Assembly: GCA_944326495.1 (NCBI GenBank)
Contig: CALVEE010000200.1
Location: 1-27,599, forward strand
Direction of reading: 5' to 3'
Source: Candidatus Gastranaerophilales bacterium
GTDB lineage: Bacteria > Cyanobacteriota > Vampirovibrionia > Gastranaerophilales > Gastranaerophilaceae
DNA length: 27,599 nt
Shown: positions 21,897 to 27,599 of the stretch, one piece after another
Layout of the letters: each line of letters opens with the position of its first letter
Position numbering within the stretch: the first letter of the stretch is position 1
Position numbers and translations under genes: made by a program
Notes under the pieces: generated by a model
Database searches by the model: none
What the model saw: only the letters and a program-made list of their open reading frames with translations
Told to the model about the DNA's origin: nothing

Positions 21897-23279
21897 TTAT
21901 GCGCTCTTTTTATTCTTATTCATTTCCTGAAAATCCTTGAGTCCGACTTCCCAGCTGTCCTCAAACTTAAAATCGCGGGAAGCAATTTCATCAGGAAGTC
22001 CTGCGTGGTGAATTTTGGGGAGCAAGAATTTTTCACTCAACTCAACAGGCGCCGCTAAATCGTCATCAGAATCCTGACAGATAAATATTCCTTCGCCATT
22101 CGGTTTAGTTTTATATCCGACAATGGTAATTTCATGACCTGCAAGCTTATTATCATTTGCAGGATCCGGCCAGGTGTAGCCGATTATAATATTATGCCCC
22201 ATTCTTAAAGTATCAAGGAGTTCTTTTTTTATCGTTCCAAAATCTTTTTCATATCCGGCAAGCCTGCCGTTTTCATCTACAATCTGATAAGTTACAGAAG
22301 TTGTATTTTTATCTTCTACAACTGATTCTACATAAGTTTTCTCAAAATCAATCAAACCGCCGTCTTCCTGCGTCCACGCATTTGGCGCACGCTTGTCTGT
22401 AAGAGAATTATAAGTCTGCTGCGAACCCAGCTGCATAAGAGTTGACTGCATTAAAACATCTATCATTGAGCGCTCGCCCTTGTCTCTATGATGGTTTTGA
22501 ATGCGTGCTCTTATTATTGCATCCTTATCCGGTTTTAATAAAACTTCTGCTGTATTAAAATCCTTCATCTCATGCGGGGTTTTGAATTTTGTAATAAGCC
22601 AGATAGCATCAGATGATTTTTCAGAAAGACTGTCCATTTTGATTGTTTTCTTCACTTCATTTTTAGGCGAAGTAAGCCCTTCTACCATTCTAAAGAATTC
22701 TGCCGTATGTTTTGTTGCTAAATCAAATTCAATACTTGCAGCAGGGCAGGTGCCTGTGTGCATATTATCCAAATCCCATTTTGCTTTAGCTATATCATTA
22801 GGATTTTCTGAAAGATTTGTAATAAGTCCGATAACCTGTCTTTGATACTCTTTAGGAATATCTTCACAAGTCTGGGTGATTACGTAGGGATTTGCAAGAA
22901 TATCAAGACATTCTTTCAAAATATTAATTTTATCCAACCCGGGGTCTCTTTCTTCTGTAATTATTTTATACAAATTATCAAGTACTGAGCTTTTGTCATT
23001 AGAATTATTTTTCAAAAGCTGTCCGGTTTTTAGGGCGAACTCAAGTTTCTTCCTGTATGATAAGTCAAGCTCATTAGATAAAGCTTCATATTTTTTCTTC
23101 TCATCTTTGGTGTTAAGCGATGTTCTAACCGTAACAGCAGAAGTATATGCTTCCGCACGGAATGCAGGATTAGTATCTGCAGATGGAGAAGATTTCTGAA
23201 CACTCTTCTCTTCAGAGTTCTTGAACCGGACTCCGCTTGTTTGATAAATATTCACATTTGGAAAATTCACACTAGCCAT
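21897..23279 (-). CDS. Large protein with papain-like Cys/His/Asp pattern and FK motif, unknown function
   Basis: 460 residues, hydrophilic, no signal peptide or membrane helix. A helical middle part (about 60-170) precedes HTGTCPAASIEF (Cys178). Far downstream come LAGHEITIVGY (His382) and ICQDSDDD (Asp403). The Cys...His...Asp order with a GHEITIVGY-like strand is that of papain-fold peptidases or transglutaminase-like enzymes (C39-like). This is inferred from motif order only, and the Cys-His distance is large. The N-terminus reads NIYQTSGVRFKNSEEK, another FK motif (Phe19-Lys20-Asn). The ATG at 23279 is chosen over TTG 23297; no Shine-Dalgarno is visible, but a TATAAG lies just before it. 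The stop abuts the OadG-like gene. Confidence 0.6.
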   Translation of the reverse strand: MASVNFPNVNIYQTSGVRFKNSEEKSVQKSSPSADTNPAFRAEAYTSAVTVRTSLNTKDEKKKYEALSNELDLSYRKKLEFALKTGQLLKNNSNDKSSVLDNLYKIITEERDPGLDKINILKECLDILANPYVITQTCEDIPKEYQRQVIGLITNLSENPNDIAKAKWDLDNMHTGTCPAASIEFDLATKHTAEFFRMVEGLTSPKNEVKKTIKMDSLSEKSSDAIWLITKFKTPHEMKDFNTAEVLLKPDKDAIIRARIQNHHRDKGERSMIDVLMQSTLMQLGSQQTYNSLTDKRAPNAWTQEDGGLIDFEKTYVESVVEDKNTTSVTYQIVDENGRLAGYEKDFGTIKKELLDTLRMGHNIIIGYTWPDPANDNKLAGHEITIVGYKTKPNGEGIFICQDSDDDLAAPVELSEKFLLPKIHHAGLPDEIASRDFKFEDSWEVGLKDFQEMNKNKKSA

Positions 23280-23365
23280 ATACTTATATAAAAACAATAA
23301 TTCTCCAAAATTTGCCTTAATGTAACAAAATATTACGAGCCAGGATTTGCGGAAATATTATTATC

Positions 23366-25390
23366 TTATAATCTCAGCCAGACAACACCATACGGAGCAA
23401 TTCTCAAATGCATTGTCCTATTAGTCAGCGAAATATTGACCTTTACATCATCTCCGTTAACAAGGTTTTCAAAATGGTCGATATGTCCTTCGGATTTTAA
23501 GACAACATCCATTGGAATAGTAACATCTGCAACAAGTTTCTCGCCGGAAAGGTTGTTAATAACAAGTATTTTCTCATCCTTATAGCTCCTTATATAAGCA
23601 AAGTTGCTAGGTGATGATGTCTTAAGCAATGTAAAATCGCCTCTTGACATAGATGGCAGGCTTTTTCTAAGCTCAATCAGATTTTTAACTTTTTTATAAA
23701 CTTTGCTGTTGAACTCATAATAATCCTTAGATGAGCCGTAGAAAAGCTTCGCCGGAACCGCGCCTCTATGAATATCACGGCTGTCAAAATAACTCAAGAG
23801 TTTAAATTTGCCCTTCTTTTGTTTTTCTATTCTTTCCTGCTCGCTTTTTTTAGCATTTGCAAAATTATTTCTTACTCCGACCTCGTCCCCATAATAAATA
23901 ATCGGAATTCCGGGCATAGACATAAGTATAGAAAAAGCCATTTCTATCCTATCCGGGTCATTGTCAAGAAAATTTGCCATTCTTCCGCTCACCCCGAGCC
24001 CTTTTCTGAATTCCGCCCCCTTAGGTTCCAGCGCATTATATATAATTTCTCTTGTCTGCGGATCAATCATTTCAAGAGTTAACTCGTCATGCACTCTTAA
24101 AAATACACCCCACGCTGACATAGAAGGAATTTGAGGAGTTGCCTTATAAGCATCTATAAAATGCTGTTTATCACCTGTAACCAGCGAAGCCCATATCGCT
24201 GGCATATAAGGAAAATGATATGCTATTTGAAACTCATCTGTTCTTTTTATTTCTTTTTCCTGATTATCTATAGTTGTCTTGAATTTTCTCTCTTTTCCGA
24301 AATACGGAAGAATATCATTAGGATACTGACAAGCCTCGGCCTGTATAACTGTTCTCGGCGCTGTCATCTGGATATAGCAGCTTATAAGCTTCAATATTGC
24401 ATGCGTTTTAGGTAAATTCTCCGCCGTTGTTCCATCCTCTTTTGAAAGATAAGGAATTGCATCAAGCCTGAAAATATCAATACCTATATTAGCCCAGTAA
24501 TTTATTGTCCCGAGCCAATAATATAATACTTCCGGATTTTCCCAGTTTACATCTAGCTGGAAGGGGTAAAACGTATGATAAAAATAATAGTTTCGCCCGT
24601 TTAACGTCACTTTTCTGTAATGATTTTCAGTGATTTCAGGAAATATCAGCCTTCTTTTTGAAATCTTTCCGTTTTTTTCTTTGTATTCTACAACTGTTCC
24701 TATTTTTTCATCAACATATTTTGTATATTCGGGCATCTTGTCTTTTACAACAAAATAATCTTTTTTTGTAACATCGCCTCTTAAAAATGACTGAAACCAT
24801 TCGTGCTCATCAGAAACGTGGTTTAAAACCAAATCAGATTTAATCTTAAACCCGTTCTTTTTAGCCTCGACTACAAACTCCTTGAATTGAGTTTTTCCGC
24901 CTAAATCTTCTCTGATATTCCTCGGATTTTTAACGTCAAATCCCGCATCCGACATTGGAGAGTCTGCAAAAGGCAGCAGATACAATGTTGTTACTCCCAA
25001 ATCCTTTAGATAATCAAACATTGCAGAAGTATCTCTGAATGTATTAGGTTTTTCAGGACTTACAACTCCAAACTGATCTACATAGAACATATAAATAATT
25101 TCGTCTTTATACCAGTCATCTACTCTCGTTAAATCCTCATGTTTCAATTCTGCCGACCGTTTTTCTATAGATTTTTGAGCAATTTCCATTACTCTTTCAT
25201 AAATATCTTTAGCATTTCGGGCGCCATAGATTTCAACTATACAATTATATATTTCATTTTCAATTCTCTTTGGAACAACGAGCGTATCTTCACTTTGTGC
25301 TTTATCAGCAGGGCTTTCAGCCGCAAAAGATATGCCGTTTGACAATAAAAGCATTAATATTAAAATATATGACAATAATTTTTTATACAT
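23366..25390 (-). CDS. Secreted GH13 α-amylase-family glycoside hydrolase
   Basis: 674 residues. A signal peptide (hydrophobic core, cleavage near FAA at 22-24) is followed by an ~70-residue helical N-terminal region, a (βα)8 GH13 barrel and a β-sandwich C-terminal domain. Catalytic residues are all visible: nucleophile Asp310 (GIDIFRLDA), acid/base Glu352 (VIQAEA), transition-state His434-Asp435 (RVHDE), plus the DLVLNHVSDEH region with its substrate-binding His. The FYPFQLDVNWENP stretch resembles amylosucrase, trehalose-synthase and α-glucosidase subfamilies more than true α-amylases. Export implies action on α-glucans or sucrose/maltose-type sugars in the periplasm or outside (inference). 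GAGGAG lies seven bases before the ATG. Confidence 0.85.
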   Translation of the reverse strand: MYKKLLSYILILMLLLSNGISFAAESPADKAQSEDTLVVPKRIENEIYNCIVEIYGARNAKDIYERVMEIAQKSIEKRSAELKHEDLTRVDDWYKDEIIYMFYVDQFGVVSPEKPNTFRDTSAMFDYLKDLGVTTLYLLPFADSPMSDAGFDVKNPRNIREDLGGKTQFKEFVVEAKKNGFKIKSDLVLNHVSDEHEWFQSFLRGDVTKKDYFVVKDKMPEYTKYVDEKIGTVVEYKEKNGKISKRRLIFPEITENHYRKVTLNGRNYYFYHTFYPFQLDVNWENPEVLYYWLGTINYWANIGIDIFRLDAIPYLSKEDGTTAENLPKTHAILKLISCYIQMTAPRTVIQAEACQYPNDILPYFGKERKFKTTIDNQEKEIKRTDEFQIAYHFPYMPAIWASLVTGDKQHFIDAYKATPQIPSMSAWGVFLRVHDELTLEMIDPQTREIIYNALEPKGAEFRKGLGVSGRMANFLDNDPDRIEMAFSILMSMPGIPIIYYGDEVGVRNNFANAKKSEQERIEKQKKGKFKLLSYFDSRDIHRGAVPAKLFYGSSKDYYEFNSKVYKKVKNLIELRKSLPSMSRGDFTLLKTSSPSNFAYIRSYKDEKILVINNLSGEKLVADVTIPMDVVLKSEGHIDHFENLVNGDDVKVNISLTNRTMHLRIAPYGVVWLRL

Positions 25391-25427
25391 AAAATACTCC
25401 TCAAGAATATTCTACCATCCACAAGAC

Positions 25428-25457
25428 AAAAAAGCTATGCAGATTTCTGCACAGCTT
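25428..25457 (-). terminator. Intrinsic terminator of the NPF-repeat gene
   Basis: AAGCT, one mismatch, TGCAG, loop ATTT, CTGCA, AGCTT (25432-25457). Read on the minus strand it ends in six T (25433-25428). It lies downstream of the gene at 25492-25737 and upstream of the GH13 start. Confidence 0.85.
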
Positions 25458-25491
25458 AACTTAGGGGATAAAAGCCGGTATATTTTTGAGT

Positions 25492-25737
25492 CTATACCTC
25501 TATAAAAAGTCTCCGGCCGACAATATTCGGCTGGTTATTATAATATCCTGCGAAATACCCGCCGGCAACAGGCTTATTCTGACCGTATGTTGCAAACGGA
25601 TTTGAATTATAAGAAGTGACAAACGGATTGCCGGAACTCTGTGCAAACGGATTTGAGCCGGAGGTTCTGCTAATTCCGCCGGTGTATTTAGCCGGTGTTG
25701 TTAATACACGTGTTAATAAGTTTACAAGTTCTGCCAT
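25492..25737 (-). CDS. Small protein with three Asn-Pro-Phe repeats
   Basis: 81 residues (opens MAELVNLL). After a helical N-terminal ~15 residues it is Gly/Ser/Asn/Tyr rich and contains SNPFAQ, GNPFVT and SNPFAT at NPF positions 29-31, 37-39 and 46-48, spaced eight and nine residues. The tail ends in RRLFIEV. No family was recognised. Secondary structure should be largely disordered. The ATG at 25737 has AAGG about ten bases upstream; the 17 residues possible from a TTG further up are not supported. A strong terminator follows, and a promoter-spanning inverted repeat precedes it, so the gene looks real and tightly controlled. The β-rich protein encoded next to it also ends with SNPFAG. Confidence 0.6.
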   Translation of the reverse strand: MAELVNLLTRVLTTPAKYTGGISRTSGSNPFAQSSGNPFVTSYNSNPFATYGQNKPVAGGYFAGYYNNQPNIVGRRLFIEV

Positions 25738-25766
25738 ATTTTTCTGACCTTTCCAGAATAGTTTTA

Positions 25767-25813
25767 ATGAAAAATTTTCCGTTGTCAATTATTTTAACGG
25801 AAAAATTTTTCAT
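25767..25813. repeat. Long imperfect inverted repeat spanning the NPF-gene promoter
   Basis: ATGAAAAATTTTCCGTT (25767-25783) is the reverse complement of 25796-25813 apart from one extra A, with 12 bases between. The centre carries a perfect minus-strand TTGACA (25788-25783), the likely -35 of the NPF gene. It could be an operator, a hairpin in mRNA, or both. Confidence 0.6.
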
Positions 25814-25857
25814 AACTTTAGGCACAATAAAAAAACATCAACTAAAAGTATTAAATT

Positions 25858-25885
25858 TTGTAACAAAAAAGCAATTTTTTATACT
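25858..25885 (+). promoter_or_regulatory. Promoter of the β-rich protein gene, with a dyad next to the ribosome binding site
   Basis: TTGTAA (25858-25863), 16 bases, TATACT (25880-25885). Directly after, ATATATAC (25886-25893) and GTATATAT (25897-25904) form an 8-bp dyad that abuts the AAGGAG at 25905-25910, which could restrict translation or be an operator. Confidence 0.5.
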
Positions 25886-25915
25886 ATATATACTTTGTAT
25901 ATATAAGGAGAGTAT

Positions 25916-26641
25916 ATGTCAGACCCGCTAACAAGATTTTTAGATGCAGTACATGATAACGATGTAGACGACGTTTTGCTTGATACGCCAGTTGTACAGA
26001 GAGCTGTCAAAAATCTCGAACGATACGGAGAAGATTTAGGCGAAAATATAGAGCAAAAACTTAAAAACCCTCCTCCAAAACCTCCGGTACCGACACCTGA
26101 CTATAAAGAATCTGCTTTTGTTAAGCCAAAACAGGAAACAACGCTTTATAATGTTACAAACAAAGAAAAAGATGTTCCTGTAGTAACAACAGTTTCTAAA
26201 ATCTTTAAAAAGGCTTCATACAGTGTACGAGGATTAACCGCCTCTGCTGATTATAAACAGGATGATGACAGATACAGCCTTTATGCCGGAGAAAAAGTCG
26301 GCTTTGGCTGGGGAAAATCTCAAGGTTTGACTAATAAAAACCTCAAGGCTGAATACAATGTAAATAACGGTAAAACTAATATTGAATATTCACAAAGCAG
26401 CCCTCTGCATTCTTACAGCATATCAGTATTTAATCAGGATAGTAATAACGGTCTAAATGCAGGGTATTCCAACTATAAGGGATTCAACTCAGCATTTTCT
26501 ATTGATAAACATAGTGCTTCTCTAAGCTGCGGTTACAATAAGAATTATAAAGACTGCAATGTAGAATTAAGCGCTTATGCAACAACAGGCGACAAATACT
26601 CAAATCCGTTTGCGGGTGTTTCAGGAAGAATTACATTTTAG
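25916..26641 (+). CDS. β-strand-rich protein with outer-membrane-type C-terminus, unknown function
   Basis: 241 residues. An acidic N-terminal segment and a Pro/Lys-rich linker (KNPPPKPPVPTPD, about residues 50-62) lead into about 130 residues of alternating hydrophobic/polar strands (ADYKQDDDRYSLYAG, AEYNVNNGKTNIEYS, YSISVFNQDSN, LNAGYSNYKG). The chain ends in SGRITF: a terminal Phe at the end of a β-strand is the usual C-terminal signature of outer-membrane barrels. Yet there is no signal peptide, and ATG 25916 is firmly supported by AAGGAG at 25905-25910. Either it is a soluble β-roll or it reaches a membrane by another route. It also contains SNPFAG near its end, echoing the neighbouring NPF-repeat protein. 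No family was recognised. Confidence 0.65.
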   Translation: MSDPLTRFLDAVHDNDVDDVLLDTPVVQRAVKNLERYGEDLGENIEQKLKNPPPKPPVPTPDYKESAFVKPKQETTLYNVTNKEKDVPVVTTVSKIFKKASYSVRGLTASADYKQDDDRYSLYAGEKVGFGWGKSQGLTNKNLKAEYNVNNGKTNIEYSQSSPLHSYSISVFNQDSNNGLNAGYSNYKGFNSAFSIDKHSASLSCGYNKNYKDCNVELSAYATTGDKYSNPFAGVSGRITF

Positions 26642-26650
26642 GCAAAAATA

Positions 26651-26678
26651 AAAGGAATTAAAAAATCTTAATTCCTTT
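26651..26678. terminator. Bidirectional terminator between the β-rich protein and the flagellar gene
   Basis: AAAGGAATTAA (26651-26661) pairs with TTAATTCCTTT (26668-26678): an 11-bp stem with a six-base loop. On the minus strand it is followed by TATTTTTG, 38 bases after the flagellar gene's stop; on the plus strand it lies nine bases after the β-rich gene's stop but has little T tract. Confidence 0.7.
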
Positions 26679-26715
26679 ATAAAACGGAGTCGTGATATAT
26701 ATGAAAGATTATTTA

Positions 26716-27552
26716 TTATTGAGTTGCAAGCTCCATTGCTGATTGGAGCAGGTCTTTGTTTGACTTAATCAGAGCATTAACAAGCTCCATCTGGACTTTA
26801 GCCTGCTGATAATCAGCCATATTAGCCTTAAAATCTGTATTTGCCTGTTCTAACAGCCCCGAGCGGATTTCGCCTCTTCCTACAACCGGCTTGCCTGACT
26901 CAGGTGTCTCAACAAAGACGCCGTCTTTAACTTCATACAACCCGTTTGGATTATGAAAATTAGCAGTTGCTATTTTATAAAGAGGTACTGAACGATTGCC
27001 GCCGTCTGCTTTTCCATAGATTGTGCCGTCGTTTTTAATTTCATACTCGTCGTATTTACCTAAAAATTTGCCATTATTCGGGTCAATCCAGAGCTTGATA
27101 TTTGTTGTCGGAATACTTAATGCCCCGCCTTTTAGAGCAGTATCCTGATATAAATCCGCACTTATAGATTTAGTTCCGGACATAATCTCGCCTTTGTCGT
27201 TTAAAATATAACCCTGTACTGTATCGCCGTTTTTAGCTCTGTATACGCCTTCCGAGTCAAATGTGAATTCCCCGAGACGCGTATATGCAACATTACCGTC
27301 AGGACTTCTTAACATAAAATAACCGCTTCCTTCAAAAAACAGGTTTTCATTAGATGTACCGGGGGTTGATTTACCCTGGCCTAAATTTTTCACGTTATTA
27401 TCTATAACCGCACCGCCTAAAAAGGTTTTGAAGGTAACTTTGTTTTCTCTAAATCCGGGGGTATAGACATTGGTTAAGTTATCAGCAAGAACGTCCATCC
27501 ACTGAATGGTTGCCCGTTGTGTGTTAATCGCTGTGGTGTACAAATCATTCAT
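26716..27552 (-). CDS. Flagellar basal-body rod/hook protein (FlgF/FlgG family)
   Basis: 278 residues. The N-terminal helix and signature (NTQRATIQWMDVLADNLTNVYTPGFRENKV) and the C-terminal coil (GLLEQANTDFKANMADYQQAKVQMELVNAL...SAMEL) are those of axial rod and hook proteins. The middle has FFEGSGYFMLRSPDGNVAYTRLGEFTFDSEG, as in FlgF/FlgG. Size lies between FlgF/FlgG (about 250-260) and FlgE, so it is a rod or proximal hook component of an external flagellum; which one is not certain. ATG 27552 has GAAGGGA upstream. A further reading frame enters from the right edge, so a flagellar operon probably continues there. The terminator at 26651-26678 ends it. Confidence 0.88.
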   Translation of the reverse strand: MNDLYTTAINTQRATIQWMDVLADNLTNVYTPGFRENKVTFKTFLGGAVIDNNVKNLGQGKSTPGTSNENLFFEGSGYFMLRSPDGNVAYTRLGEFTFDSEGVYRAKNGDTVQGYILNDKGEIMSGTKSISADLYQDTALKGGALSIPTTNIKLWIDPNNGKFLGKYDEYEIKNDGTIYGKADGGNRSVPLYKIATANFHNPNGLYEVKDGVFVETPESGKPVVGRGEIRSGLLEQANTDFKANMADYQQAKVQMELVNALIKSNKDLLQSAMELATQ

Positions 27553-27554
27553 CT

Positions 27555-27599
27555 TTACGTCCCTTCTTTCTGTTTTCTTTTTCGTCTTGACGCTGTTTT
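27555..27599 (-). CDS. Probable 3' end of an upstream gene (cut by window edge)
   Basis: Only the last 14 codons would be present. One frame ends KTASRRKRKQKEGT then TAA at 27557-27555, just before the flagellar ATG. A second frame also stays open and ends RKKGRKDE with a TGA at 27547-27545 overlapping the flagellar start. Which one is coding cannot be settled from this fragment; both give Lys/Arg-rich tails. Confidence 0.3.
   Translation of the reverse strand, partial: KTASRRKRKQKEGT

Noticed and set aside
25143..25391. Open frames antisense to the GH13 enzyme
   Set aside because: No start signals, low-complexity aromatic composition caused by the opposite strand's codons.

Overview
This window comes from an AT-rich, diderm (LPS-type), flagellated bacterium. 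The evidence is lipid A and heptose genes (lpxD, rfaE2), secreted β-barrel proteins, a flagellar hook/rod protein and two c-di-GMP-type domains (PilZ, HD-GYP). Several large proteins of unknown role carry a short N-terminal motif around Phe-Lys-Gly/Ser/Asn. From memory, that motif, the split archaeal-type glutamate synthase and the overall gene mix fit a gut Melainabacteria/Gastranaerophilales (non-photosynthetic cyanobacterial relative). This placement is inference and was not checked by any search. No rRNA, tRNA, CRISPR array or transposase gene was seen.

Layout. 1-3283 (-): an envelope-precursor operon read dapB, asd, a small unknown gene, rfaE2, lpxD (runs off the left edge). 3407-4054 (-): a PilZ protein. 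4158-7925 (+): a three-gene split glutamate synthase. 7887-9538 (-): smpB, a MerR-like HTH/coiled-coil protein and a YkgJ-type cysteine-cluster protein. 9587-12542 (-): an outer-membrane porin, a formate/nitrite-type channel with a long structured leader, and an HdeD-like membrane protein. 12670-14649: an HD-GYP-like protein (+) facing a YD/MORN-like repeat protein (-). 14795-16368: a 65-residue protein (+) facing a MATE transporter (-).

16400-17500 is the most unusual part. It holds a 16-codon reading frame with a good ribosome binding site, then about 490 bases without a credible protein gene that fold into a nested multi-branched RNA-like architecture (16493-16979). After that come an XRE regulator (-) and a divergent intergenic region full of palindromes. 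17520-23279: a capsule-type glycosyltransferase, PnuC, a membrane protein with the FKG motif, glucose-6-phosphate isomerase, an orphan OadG-like peptide, and a papain-fold-like protein with the FK motif. 23366-27599: a secreted GH13 enzyme, a small protein with three Asn-Pro-Phe repeats, a β-rich protein with an outer-membrane-type C-terminus but no signal peptide, and a FlgF/FlgG-type flagellar protein.

Organisation. Genes are tightly packed. Four convergent pairs overlap at their 3' ends and two more nearly touch. One intrinsic terminator lies inside the opposing coding sequence. Several genes lack a Shine-Dalgarno sequence and have a -10-like hexamer 6-9 bases before the ATG, suggesting leaderless transcripts.
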